Origin: JAFGLZ01 sp964390905
GTDB lineage: Bacteria; Planctomycetota; Phycisphaerae; UBA1845; JAFGLZ01
Assembly: GCA_964390905.1 (NCBI GenBank)
Contig: CAYMLO010000032.1
Coordinates: 8,535 to 72,534, forward strand
Direction of reading: 5' to 3'
DNA: 64,000 nucleotides
Of the stretch, positions 9,135-18,352 are shown piece by piece. Within the stretch, counting starts at the first letter, position 1. Each line of letters opens with the position of its first letter. The notes under the pieces are model-generated. The model searched no databases, was not told the DNA's origin, and saw only the letters and a list, made by a program, of their open reading frames with translations. A program made the translations under genes and the position numbers.

Positions 9135-12100
9135 TCAATCGCCCAGCACGCTGCCTACCTTAATCTCCGCCAGCCACATCAAGTCGGGGCGCGCCGCACT
9201 GCCTCCGCCCTTGGGTTGGTATAGTCGCAGCTTCGTGGTCCGGACGGGTTTGAACGTCGCGACGCTCGCCGCCTCGGGCTTGTCTCGCTTCAGCGTCGCA
9301 ACGGTCTTCCAGCCGCCATCGACCCACGCCTGGACCTGACAGTCTCGCGACGTATGGTGCTTGCCGTTGAAGAACGCCCACCAGACGCTGACCTTGCGGA
9401 CGGTTCGCGGCCCGGCGAACGTCAGCTCGAACCAGTGCGGCGTGGGCGTCTCGGCCGAGGCCCAGCTCACGTCGTTCAAGCAGTGCGCGCCACCCGCGTC
9501 GGTGTTGCCGTCGTGAACGGGCCGGGTCTCGTCATACGTCCTGAAATGGCTGTCGGCCTTGGATGTCGTCCCGTTCTGGTGCAGCGCCACGTTGCTCGGG
9601 TCGATCCGCTCGAAGGCGATCACGACTTGGCCTCGATTGACCGAGGGCGCCTGGTCGGGCACGCTGATGTCGAGCTCGTACGTCCCATCGGCCAGTTCTC
9701 CCAGACGGACCTCGACGTCGAGCTGCTTGGGATCTTGCTTGGCGAGGTCCACACGAACCTTGCCGATCTCGTCGCGGATCCCCGCCCCGTTGAGTCGCAC
9801 GGACGCTGCGGCGGGATCGATCCCTGACCGGTCATCCCGGAACCGCACGCGCACCACCTTCGGCGATTTCCGGATGATCCCCAGCGAGACCTGACCGTCT
9901 TTCGGTGTGACCGCCTTGCCCTCGATCGTGACCGATGCGACTGGGGCCTCGTCGTCGTCGAGGTCCATCGTCGCCGGCCTGTTCAACACGAACAGGGCCC
10001 GGCCCTCTAGGAACTTGCAGGGCTCGAACGCGAAGCTCCGCTGCTTGTCGGACGGACCGGACTTGAACGTCAGCGCGGCCCACTTTCCGTCGTTCATCCG
10101 GATCCGGCAGTCGCCCGCGGCGAGTTCCTTGGGAACCCCCACAGTGATAGGCGTGAGTGTCGTGGAAGCCAGTTCGAATACGTGCGTTGAGCGACGCCGC
10201 AACGCCGCCGTGCCCGGAACCGTCAGGCGATCGCCCGCATCGTAGTCCAACACGTAGAAGAACGTCTGCCCGTCGCCGTTCAGATCCTTCAGGGACCGGA
10301 TCAACTCGGCACCGTCGGCCAGCGTGAACGAGGCCAACCCCTTGGCGTGCTTGACCTGCTTGATCCGGGCGGGGCTCTCGGCCCGTTCGTTGACCATCCA
10401 CATGCCCTGGAACTGACCGTTGTAGACGTGACCGTATCCGGTGAACGCCGTCTTCGACGTGACCAGCCCCTCCGCTTCGACGGCCTTGTCGACACGCCCG
10501 CGCGCGATGAGGGGGAAGCCATCCGAAAACGTGAGGAACGTGTTCATGCCCGCAAAGGCCATCCGCTCGATCGTGTAGTTCGTTCGCCGCCCGCCACCGT
10601 CGATCAGAACCGTCCGCCCGATGAACGCACCGTTGTTGGGCCACGCCGCATCGAGGATCACGCCGCCGTCGTTGATGGCCGGCCGATCGACGGTGGTACA
10701 AGCCGGCACGACGCCGCTCAGGCTGAATCCGCCTGAGCTGACGAGCTTGCCGTTAACCACGCCGATCTCCCGAAGCTGCCCACCTCGCAGCCGAACTACC
10801 GCGAGATGCCCTGACAGGACTTGTCCGTCCGGCGTGCGGCGCACGCTGTCGGACCCCGTCGAGTTGTAGACGATGTCCTCACAGCTGCCGTACCGCACGC
10901 GGACGGCCACGGGGTCTGCCCCCTCATCCTTCGCGGCGCGGTTGCCGGTCAGCTCGACCCGCTCGACGTCGGCAATGTACGGCCTAGCCTGATATGGCTC
11001 GACGATGGCAACGTATGTGCTGGCCAGCGGCGCCTTGTCGGCCCGGTTCCGCCCCAGCACGTACTTGATGACGTTCGGGAAGCCGGGTTTGAACTCCGGC
11101 TCGCCGTCGGCGATCACGATCTCCCTCGTCACGCCCTTGGGCACGGTCAACCGCAACCCCAGACCCTCCTTGGTCGAGTGCCACGTCGCCGACCAGCCAT
11201 CGCGGGGCGATCCCCGCTTGACGTTCTTGAGATACTGGAACCCGCTGCCGCCGTGCTTCCACCCGCCCCCCCATGGCACGCCCTCGCCCGCCAGCGTTCC
11301 GGTCATCTGGTTCGGGCTCAACTCGACGCCGTCGACGACGAATTCCATCTCGTCGAACCCCGGACCGTGGAAACTCCAGTCATGCTGCTTGCCCCCTCTG
11401 ACACGAAACACGTCGACGACGTAGCTGTCCTTTTCCGACGCGTCGATCATCATCGTGCTGCGGCGGTAGACCTGGGCCAGGCCCGGGTAGACGCGCTCGG
11501 CGGACGCGTCGGCGATCCGCGCGCCAGGCATCTCGGCGAGCAGGTTCAGCGTGCCGCCATCGAGGCTGGCGTACCGGCGCTGGTCGATCAGCACGGTGTA
11601 GTGGCTGATGTTGTTGGTCGTCCAGTAAGCGCACTTGTCGTTCCAGTGCGCCGGATAGCCCATCTCGGGCAGCATGACCTTGCCGTGGGCGAACAGCTCG
11701 ATGTTCAGCGTATCGCGGTGGCCGTGACCGCCGGTCGAATAGCCGTAGTACAGGCTCAGACCGCGGCGATGCGGCGCCCGACCGGCCTCCAGAATCGCGA
11801 ACCCCGTCCCACCCAGCCCACGCGTGCCGAGCTCAAACGTCTTGCCATGCTTGGCCACGATCGCGTTGACCTTGTCGTCGATGGGATCGGCCAGTGGGTC
11901 CTTCTCGGGCCCGCCGAGCTGTGTCAGCGCTTGGGCGAACCGTGTCGTATCGACATGCTTCTGGTCCACATACGCCCGGAACGCCTGCTCCATGACGTAC
12001 CGGCTCCACCCGCCGCGGCGCGAACCCAGCGGCCCGCCGCCCGTATCGCCCACGCACGGGGTCCACTCGCCAGCCACCGTCAGGTCCAGGTAGAAGTCGG

Positions 12101-13274
12101 CCATCTTCTTGAGCTTGAGATTGCTGTACAGATTCACGCCCGACCGCTTCAGCTCCTCGGCGACGCGGAAGAAAGACCCCGCCCATCCGGCCGAGTACCC
12201 GACGCTCTCGGTGGCCATGCCGTCGCGATGCACCCCGTTGTACAGCAGGTCGTTCATCGCGCCGCCGCCATCGAGGATCCAGTCGATCATCTGCTTGCTG
12301 GTCACGCCGTTCTTGGGATCGTTGTCGTCCCACACGGCCGCCACGGTGGCCAGCGCGCTCTGGTGCATGCCCATGTTGCCGCGAATCCGCCCGGCCAGGA
12401 CGTCGCGGACCTGCTCCTGGATGATGTGCTGCTCGATGTGGCGTTTGACGTCGCCGATGCCCTTGCCGGCCAGGAACGCCTTGAGCGGCTCATCGTCCAG
12501 GGCGTCGTAGATGACGTCGTAGGCGGTGGCGAACTTCCGCATCACGCCCGTCTCCCAGATGTAGTCCCGGATCCGACCGTTAATGCCCGCCGGCCATTTG
12601 CCGTTGTGATAGGCCTGCTTGGCGTAGGCCATCTTGGGATACTCCTGGCCGATCCGGGCCAGCAGCACCGCCGCCTTGTGCGCGTACTTGCGGTCGCCCG
12701 TCCACAGGTACGCCTCCGCCAGGTTGGACGGGCCGTCGATGATGTCCGTCCACAGCCGCCAGAACACGTAGACGCCAACGAACCAGTACCGATTGCCGGC
12801 CTTGTCCCGCCAGCCGAACCCGTCGTCGACGAACTCCGCCGTCGTGTCGAGCTTGGCCTTGCGACCCGACTTCAGATAGGCCGCGAAATCGTTCGTGGGG
12901 AACACCCGCTTGCAGATCGGGCATTGGACCTTGAACGGCCTGTCTCGCCGCAAGATCCACGGGTAGTGGCCGCCGACGCGGAAGATCTTGACCCCGCAGA
13001 ACGGGCACCCGTGCCCGAATCGCACGTTCAGCGCCCGCGGCAGATCGTGCGACGGGACGAACTGCCAGATCTCCTCGTCCGACATTGCCATGTAGTACGC
13101 CGCCGCCTGCCGGGCGTTGTCGAGCCGCTGACGATAGGCCGGATCTTCCTTGGCCTGCTTGCGGATCCGCTGGACCTGTTCGGGGGTGTGGAGCTTCGGG
13201 CCCGTCTTGGCGTCGGCCTGAGTGGCCAGCGCGAACAGCATCAACCCACTGACGACAGCACGGCGGAGTAGCAT
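9135..13274 (-). CDS. Secreted heparinase II/III-like polysaccharide lyase with C-terminal discoidin-like domain
   Basis: 1379 residues. MLLRRAVVSGLMLFALATQADA is a clean Sec signal, and AGGAGG sits 8 nt before ATG 13274. After an N-terminal CxxC-rich stretch (CPFCG and CPICK) comes an (alpha/alpha) toroid typical of alginate and heparin lyases. The heparinase II/III domain follows, with YYGYSTGGHGHRDTLNIELFAHGK and later beta-sheet repeats. The C-terminus (SNVALHQNGTTSKAD through LMWLAEIKVG) is an F5/8 type C-like binding domain. It probably cleaves uronate-containing polysaccharides outside the cytoplasm. The two N-terminal CxxC pairs are unusual for a secreted lyase and may bind metal. The gene is convergent with the GH42-like gene and divergent from the asparaginase. 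Confidence 0.8.
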   Translation of the reverse strand: MLLRRAVVSGLMLFALATQADAKTGPKLHTPEQVQRIRKQAKEDPAYRQRLDNARQAAAYYMAMSDEEIWQFVPSHDLPRALNVRFGHGCPFCGVKIFRVGGHYPWILRRDRPFKVQCPICKRVFPTNDFAAYLKSGRKAKLDTTAEFVDDGFGWRDKAGNRYWFVGVYVFWRLWTDIIDGPSNLAEAYLWTGDRKYAHKAAVLLARIGQEYPKMAYAKQAYHNGKWPAGINGRIRDYIWETGVMRKFATAYDVIYDALDDEPLKAFLAGKGIGDVKRHIEQHIIQEQVRDVLAGRIRGNMGMHQSALATVAAVWDDNDPKNGVTSKQMIDWILDGGGAMNDLLYNGVHRDGMATESVGYSAGWAGSFFRVAEELKRSGVNLYSNLKLKKMADFYLDLTVAGEWTPCVGDTGGGPLGSRRGGWSRYVMEQAFRAYVDQKHVDTTRFAQALTQLGGPEKDPLADPIDDKVNAIVAKHGKTFELGTRGLGGTGFAILEAGRAPHRRGLSLYYGYSTGGHGHRDTLNIELFAHGKVMLPEMGYPAHWNDKCAYWTTNNISHYTVLIDQRRYASLDGGTLNLLAEMPGARIADASAERVYPGLAQVYRRSTMMIDASEKDSYVVDVFRVRGGKQHDWSFHGPGFDEMEFVVDGVELSPNQMTGTLAGEGVPWGGGWKHGGSGFQYLKNVKRGSPRDGWSATWHSTKEGLGLRLTVPKGVTREIVIADGEPEFKPGFPNVIKYVLGRNRADKAPLASTYVAIVEPYQARPYIADVERVELTGNRAAKDEGADPVAVRVRYGSCEDIVYNSTGSDSVRRTPDGQVLSGHLAVVRLRGGQLREIGVVNGKLVSSGGFSLSGVVPACTTVDRPAINDGGVILDAAWPNNGAFIGRTVLIDGGGRRTNYTIERMAFAGMNTFLTFSDGFPLIARGRVDKAVEAEGLVTSKTAFTGYGHVYNGQFQGMWMVNERAESPARIKQVKHAKGLASFTLADGAELIRSLKDLNGDGQTFFYVLDYDAGDRLTVPGTAALRRRSTHVFELASTTLTPITVGVPKELAAGDCRIRMNDGKWAALTFKSGPSDKQRSFAFEPCKFLEGRALFVLNRPATMDLDDDEAPVASVTIEGKAVTPKDGQVSLGIIRKSPKVVRVRFRDDRSGIDPAAASVRLNGAGIRDEIGKVRVDLAKQDPKQLDVEVRLGELADGTYELDISVPDQAPSVNRGQVVIAFERIDPSNVALHQNGTTSKADSHFRTYDETRPVHDGNTDAGGAHCLNDVSWASAETPTPHWFELTFAGPRTVRKVSVWWAFFNGKHHTSRDCQVQAWVDGGWKTVATLKRDKPEAASVATFKPVRTTKLRLYQPKGGGSAARPDLMWLAEIKVGSVLGD

Positions 13275-13441
13275 CTGGCGGCCTCCTGTTGCAGCAACGG
13301 CGACGCATCCGGTCCGCATGGCGGGACGCAACATCATGGCACAAACCCCATGTCTCCGGCAATCCTCGAACCGTTGGGGGGCTTCCGATCGTCGCACAGA
13401 GAGCCTATCATCGTTGGCCTGCCAATAGCGGGTGAGGCGAG

Positions 13442-14419
13442 ATGACACAACCTGGCATCCTCGTGATCGGTTCACGCAACTGCATCGGCGCGGTCGACGC
13501 CGCCGCGGACATGGATCGCGCCGTCTCCTCCGTCGACGCGGTTGAGCGGGCTATCTTGCAGACTGAGGATAGTCCCGACGACCACACGGTCGGCTATTCC
13601 GGCTGGCCGAACATCCTCGGGGAGGTGGAGTGCGACGCAGCCATCATGGACGGCTGCACGTTGCGGAATGGGGCGGTCGGCGCGCTGCGCGGGTATCGTC
13701 ACCCCATCAGCGTCGCCCGGCACGTGATGGAGCGGTTGGCCCACGTCCTGCTCGTCGGGGAGGGCGCGGGGCGGTTCGCCGAGGAGATGGGCTGCGAGCC
13801 GCGGGACATGCTCTCGCCCGAGGCGCGGCAAGTCTGGGCCGATCGGCTCCGTGAGCGGCTGGGCCTGACCGATCCCGAATCGATCCGGACGGCGGCCGAT
13901 CTGTCCCGGCTGGGGCAATGGGCCGTCGACCCGGAGCAGGTCGGCGGGACGGTCACCTGCATCGCCCGCGACGCCAAGGGGCGACTGGCCGCCGGCGTGA
14001 GCACCAGCGGGTTTGCATGGAAGTACCCGGGCCGGCTCGGCGACTCGCCCATCATCGGCGCCGGCTGCTACGCCGACACCCGCCACGGAGCGGCGGCCTG
14101 CACCGGGTTCGGCGAATGGACGCTCTCGACCGGCACGGCCCGCAGCGTGGTGCTCTATCTGAAGATGGGCATGACCGTCCGACAGGCCGTCGCCGAGGCC
14201 ATGCACGATCTGCAGCACGTCGCGCTGCCCATTCCCGGGACCGTCAACCTGATCGCCATGGATGCTGCCGGCGAGCACTTCGGCGCCACGACGCATCGAC
14301 CTGACACTGAGCGGCATTACGTCCGCGCGTCCCCCGGCGTCTCGGAACCGACCAAAGTCCCGCTCGAGCCGATGCCCCCGCCGCCCGACACCCCCGCCGG
14401 ACGCGTGCTGGGGTCCTGA
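13442..14419 (+). CDS. Ntn-hydrolase, N4-(beta-N-acetylglucosaminyl)-L-asparaginase family
   Basis: 325 residues. The family splits GlcNAc-Asn (or isoaspartyl/asparagine amide bonds) and self-cleaves before a Thr nucleophile. Here the scissile point is Gly169-Thr170 in VGGTVTCIARDAKGRLAAG; the aspartylglucosaminidase hallmark GRLGDSPIIGAGCYAD follows at 197-212, then TGFGE. The usual HDT before the nucleophile is GGT here. There is no signal peptide, so it acts in the cytoplasm. It is divergent from the heparinase-like lyase with a 167-nt gap, which suggests use of a glycoprotein-derived amide, but that is inference. The C-terminus is Pro-rich (PMPPPPDTPAG). Confidence 0.8.
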   Translation: MTQPGILVIGSRNCIGAVDAAADMDRAVSSVDAVERAILQTEDSPDDHTVGYSGWPNILGEVECDAAIMDGCTLRNGAVGALRGYRHPISVARHVMERLAHVLLVGEGAGRFAEEMGCEPRDMLSPEARQVWADRLRERLGLTDPESIRTAADLSRLGQWAVDPEQVGGTVTCIARDAKGRLAAGVSTSGFAWKYPGRLGDSPIIGAGCYADTRHGAAACTGFGEWTLSTGTARSVVLYLKMGMTVRQAVAEAMHDLQHVALPIPGTVNLIAMDAAGEHFGATTHRPDTERHYVRASPGVSEPTKVPLEPMPPPPDTPAGRVLGS

Positions 14420-14427
14420 GAACACGC

Positions 14428-17385
14428 TCAGCGGCGGCGAGTGAGCTTGACGATCAGGTCGAACAGCGTCCGGCGGTACGTGTCCATCAACTCGTGCGAC
14501 GGCGTGGTCGCGAAGTCGCGTCCCTGGGTCCCACCGGCGAGATTGCGGTTTTTGGCGGCCTCGACGGCTTCTTTCCAGTCGTCCGAGATTTGCCGACGGA
14601 GGGCATCGAGGGCCTGCTTGGCCTCCTCGAGAGCTTGCCTCTTGGGGGAGCGGCGCTTCAGCAGGGACGCCAGCATCCGCGTGTACTCGAGGTCGATCGC
14701 CCCTTCGCGGATGCCCAGCAGACGCAGCGTCGGGGCGGGCTGTCGGGGAAAGGGCATCAGCAGGGGCTGCTCCGTCGGACGGACGGAGTGGATCGGCAGG
14801 TAGGGAATGGTGGCCCGGTGGACGTTCGCCGTCCACACGCCGTCGAACCCGCCCAGCCACAGCCGAAAGCCCGACGAGAACCGGCCCGCCCACGGGTCGA
14901 ACAACTCGACGGAGGCCTTGGGCAGCTGCTTGCGGAGCGCTTCGGCCAGCGGCGCGGGAGCGACAAGGCGATCCAGCTGGCCGAGTAGCTTGGTCAGATC
15001 GTCCTGCGCAACCGCGGCGCCGATCGCGTCCGGATCCACACCCGCAGCCAGGTCCGCAAGCCGCGGATCCAACATCACGCCCACACTCCGCCATCCGCTC
15101 TGGCGACACACGCGGGCCATGGCGAGGACATCCTGCAGCGCAGACGCCTCCGGCCGACCACGGGCCCCCAGTTGGCTTGTCAGCAAGGCCGAGCATCGCA
15201 CATCCATGCGGCTCAGGTCGGCGTTGAGCTGCCTGGATGCATGCAGGGCAACCCGCCTGATGGGACCGTCTTGGCCGTCTTGCCAGTCGCGATCGTGCAC
15301 CAGGTCGCCGAAGTCCACCCATCCCGGGACGTCGGCACACAGCCCGGCGCGCGATGCGGTCCGGGCGCGTCTGAGCGCCTGCGTGGTGAAGATCCTGGGC
15401 CCGCCCTCGGAATCGCTGAGGTAGATCCCGCGAAGCAGCGTCGCGACCACGCCATGGTTGCTCAACACACGGTAGTCGCCCAGCAGGAGGGCCTCGACGT
15501 CGGTCGTCGTGGACGCGCTGATGAGATTCAGGAAATACCCGCTCTCGAAGCCGTGCGGGTAGATGACGCCGCGGCAGATCTCGTCCGGTGACCACCGCCC
15601 CGTGGCCACCTTGACGCGGACGTCCACCGTCATGGCGGCCTCCCTGGCCGCGGCCGCACGCACCTCGACGGACAGGTCTTTCCCCTTGACGGCCTTTGGG
15701 ACATCCACCTCCAGGAGATACCAGGCGATCCGGCCCCGCTTCAGCGGCTGCGGTGACGTCTCGGCTACCCACAAGGGCAGGGCCCGCCGCAACGGCGGGC
15801 GCCACATGACGGGGAACTCACGGATCTCGGCCACACGACCGCTCCCCCGCTTGGACCGCCCCACGCGGACGTCCAAGCCCTCCAGGTCGTTGAGGGCCAA
15901 CACGCCGATGGCGGTGGTGACCGTCTGTCCGGCCAGACCGAACAGCTCCATCCGCTCGCGCACCAAACGGTCTTCCGTCAGCTCGAACTCGGCCGTGGGA
16001 AGCTCGAGCGGATTCGCCTCGAGCAGCTGCATGCCGCACTTCTGCTCGGCTTCTGTCGGTGTCTTGAGCGGCTCGGGCAAGGTCGGGTGGATGCAGCTAT
16101 AGACCTGCTGGGTGAAGTAGGCCTTTCGTCGGGCGATCAGGCTCTCCAGGTAAGGCTGAAAGGCCCTACGATGACTTCGCGGGTAGACGACCAGGCCACC
16201 CACGAGCGTGCCCAACGAATCGATGGTGATCCGGCCGCCCTGTTTCGGCCCCGAGAACCGCAGCTGCCGAAACGTCTGGTCGACCCACAGACGATGGACG
16301 GCTTCGGCCCCGAACTCGCGCATGGTGCGCCCCGCGAAGATCCCGTCCTCGCTGAACATGCGTTCGGGCCGCCAGCGGCGGGCGGTCAGCTCCCAGCCGT
16401 TGCACCTCAGACCGAACGCCGCACGCTTCAGGCCCTCCTGCATGATCGGGGCCGACAGGATCATCCCTTCGTACTGACCGGGACGGCAACGCAGCGACAA
16501 CGTGAACGTCATGTCCTGCGCGTCGGGCGAACCGGCGCAGAGCAACTCCCGCCCGAGCGGATCGGGCCAGCCCAGATCGATGATCCGCGGCGGGCGCAGG
16601 CCGTCCCACATCCAGCGGTCGTCTCCCCCGCGGAGCATGGAGACATCGATCGACTCGAAGCCAGGCCAACGCGGCGAGCGCTGCTGTCCGAAGCTGAAGA
16701 CCCCACCCGATCCCGGCGCCAGCTTCGGCGGGTTGTCGCGAACAAGCCGCAGCGCGTCAAACTGCACGGACGTCTTTGGGCCGAGTGCCGTCAGCTGGAA
16801 CGCCACACGGAGATCCCGATCACGTTGCCCCGCGGCCAATTGGCTGAGCAGGAGTTGGCCCATCCAGGGCGATCCCTCGATAACGGCAGCGGTGCGGGCG
16901 AACTCCTGCTTCGTCTCGTCCACCGAGAGCGTCGTTTCGATCAGCACGCCTCCCGGTGGAGCGCCCACCACGTCGTACTCCAACCAATCGTGATCGCCGA
17001 CGTCCGCCGCCGGCAGGAGGAAGCCGAACGCCACCGGGCCCTCCGCGGTCAGGTTGATGGTCAAGCACCCCTGACCTCGGGTCGCGTTGGCGTTTTCCTT
17101 GTCCCGTGCCGCGCGGTCGTCGTCGAGGGCGACGTCGTTCCCCAGCGGAGCCTCGAAGTCCTGAACGACGATTTCGTGGAAGTCGCGTGTGATTTTGGTC
17201 CTTGTTCGCTTGGCGGCGTGGGCGGGCTGTAGATGCGCCGAAGCGCCCAGCACGCACACGATCCCCAGGGCAAGCCATCGCGGGGCCGGTCCGCCGGTCA
17301 GGCGGTCTCTGGAGGCAGCAGTCGTCGAGGGCTCGGTCATCGCTGCGTGCACTCGCGAAGGATCGCTCAACAGGCGCATTGTCAC
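14428..17385 (-). CDS. Large secreted protein of unknown function
   Basis: 985 residues, not recognised. A Sec signal (RWLALGIVCVLGASAHLQPAHA) precedes the mature chain. The first 300 residues look beta-rich (EIVVQDFEAPLG, LRVAFQLTALGPKTSVQFDALRLV), like carbohydrate-binding or laminin-G-like modules. The central part has DVEALLLGDYRVLSNHGV. The last 100 residues are helical and charged (RRSPKRQALEEAKQALDALRRQ), probably coiled coil. It is the last gene of a four-gene minus-strand operon: its GTG at 17385 overlaps the stop of the UDP-xylose synthase gene, and ATG 17379 or 17340 are alternative starts. The coupling suggests it receives, binds or presents the sugar made by the operon; this is inference. 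Confidence 0.65.
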   Translation of the reverse strand: MTMRLLSDPSRVHAAMTEPSTTAASRDRLTGGPAPRWLALGIVCVLGASAHLQPAHAAKRTRTKITRDFHEIVVQDFEAPLGNDVALDDDRAARDKENANATRGQGCLTINLTAEGPVAFGFLLPAADVGDHDWLEYDVVGAPPGGVLIETTLSVDETKQEFARTAAVIEGSPWMGQLLLSQLAAGQRDRDLRVAFQLTALGPKTSVQFDALRLVRDNPPKLAPGSGGVFSFGQQRSPRWPGFESIDVSMLRGGDDRWMWDGLRPPRIIDLGWPDPLGRELLCAGSPDAQDMTFTLSLRCRPGQYEGMILSAPIMQEGLKRAAFGLRCNGWELTARRWRPERMFSEDGIFAGRTMREFGAEAVHRLWVDQTFRQLRFSGPKQGGRITIDSLGTLVGGLVVYPRSHRRAFQPYLESLIARRKAYFTQQVYSCIHPTLPEPLKTPTEAEQKCGMQLLEANPLELPTAEFELTEDRLVRERMELFGLAGQTVTTAIGVLALNDLEGLDVRVGRSKRGSGRVAEIREFPVMWRPPLRRALPLWVAETSPQPLKRGRIAWYLLEVDVPKAVKGKDLSVEVRAAAAREAAMTVDVRVKVATGRWSPDEICRGVIYPHGFESGYFLNLISASTTTDVEALLLGDYRVLSNHGVVATLLRGIYLSDSEGGPRIFTTQALRRARTASRAGLCADVPGWVDFGDLVHDRDWQDGQDGPIRRVALHASRQLNADLSRMDVRCSALLTSQLGARGRPEASALQDVLAMARVCRQSGWRSVGVMLDPRLADLAAGVDPDAIGAAVAQDDLTKLLGQLDRLVAPAPLAEALRKQLPKASVELFDPWAGRFSSGFRLWLGGFDGVWTANVHRATIPYLPIHSVRPTEQPLLMPFPRQPAPTLRLLGIREGAIDLEYTRMLASLLKRRSPKRQALEEAKQALDALRRQISDDWKEAVEAAKNRNLAGGTQGRDFATTPSHELMDTYRRTLFDLIVKLTRRR

Positions 17386-18335
17386 ATATTCGCCCCGCCG
17401 GCCGCCAGTATCTGGCGGAAATCCTCGACCGTGCGAGAGAACCCGGTTCGGCGGTCAACGGTGGGCTGCCAGCCGAGCACCTCCCGCGCGCGGGTGATGT
17501 CAGGCCGGCGGACCTTGGGATCGTCCGGGGGCAAGGGCCGGTAGGCAATTTGCGATCGGCTCTGCGTCAGGTCGATGATCTCCTCGGCGATCTGAAGGAT
17601 GGTCACCTCGTCGGCGTTGCCCAGGTTGACGGGTTCGACGTAGTCGCTCGCCAGCGCCAACCGCACGAGCCCTTCGATGAGGTCATCGATGTAGCAGAAG
17701 CTCCGCGTCTGCTGCCCCTGACCGTAAACGGTCAGCGGCTCGCCCCGAAGCGCCTGGCAGATGAAGTTCGGCAGCACGCGTCCGTCGTCGATCCGCATCC
17801 GCGGGCCATAGGTGTTGAAGATCCGCGCGATCCGCGTGCGAACCCCGAACTCGCGATGATAGGCCATGGTCAGCGCCTCGCCGAAGCGTTTTCCCTCGTC
17901 GTAGACGCTGCGAACGCCGGTCGTGCTGACGTTGCCGCGATAGGTCTCGGACTGGGGGTTGACCTCCGGATCGCCGTAGCACTCGCTGGTGCTGGCCTGG
18001 AGGAAGATGGCGTCGTGTCGCTGCGCCAACGCCAGCAACTGGCGCACGCCCTCGCTGCACGTCCGCATGATCTCCAGCGCCTTGTCGCGGAAATCCACCG
18101 GCGACGCCGGACAGGCCATGTTGAAGATCGCCTCGATGGGTCCGTCGACGGTCAGCGGCTCGACGATGTCGTGTTCGATCCAGGTGACGTTTGGCTTGCC
18201 GGTAAGCCATTCGGCGTTGCGGCGCTGGCCGGTGCTCATGCTGTCCACGGCGATGACGTCGTGGCCGTCGGTCAACAGCCGCGCCGTCAGATGCGACCCC
18301 ACCAACCCCGCCGCTCCCGTGACGACAACGCGCAT
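17382..18335 (-). CDS. UDP-glucuronate decarboxylase (UDP-xylose synthase)
   Basis: 317 residues, an extended short-chain dehydrogenase/epimerase. The Rossmann motif is TGAAGLVGSH (6-15). The catalytic Tyr145 and Lys149 lie in VRSVYDEGKR, with the Ser/Thr of ASTSECYGDP before them. The ACPASP segment (75-80) and YDEGKR are hallmarks of UXS enzymes, which convert UDP-glucuronate to UDP-xylose with bound NAD. A UDP-apiose or UDP-4-keto-pentose product cannot be fully excluded. ATG 18335 lies 17 nt after the stop of the membrane glycosyltransferase gene, so they are co-transcribed. The open frame extends upstream to 18857 but that part is a shadow of the transferase gene. Confidence 0.85.
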   Translation of the reverse strand: MRVVVTGAAGLVGSHLTARLLTDGHDVIAVDSMSTGQRRNAEWLTGKPNVTWIEHDIVEPLTVDGPIEAIFNMACPASPVDFRDKALEIMRTCSEGVRQLLALAQRHDAIFLQASTSECYGDPEVNPQSETYRGNVSTTGVRSVYDEGKRFGEALTMAYHREFGVRTRIARIFNTYGPRMRIDDGRVLPNFICQALRGEPLTVYGQGQQTRSFCYIDDLIEGLVRLALASDYVEPVNLGNADEVTILQIAEEIIDLTQSRSQIAYRPLPPDDPKVRRPDITRAREVLGWQPTVDRRTGFSRTVEDFRQILAAGGANM

Positions 18336-18352
18336 GGTCAGTTCCCAAGCTC

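Noticed and set aside
10821..13271. 816-residue open frame antisense to the heparinase-like gene
   Set aside because: It is a shadow of a clear gene on the other strand in GC-rich DNA; no family motif, no ribosome site.
17382..18335. ArnA-like or dTDP-glucose dehydratase call for the epimerase-like gene
   Set aside because: ACPASP and the YDEGKR context match UDP-xylose synthase; there is no formyltransferase domain.
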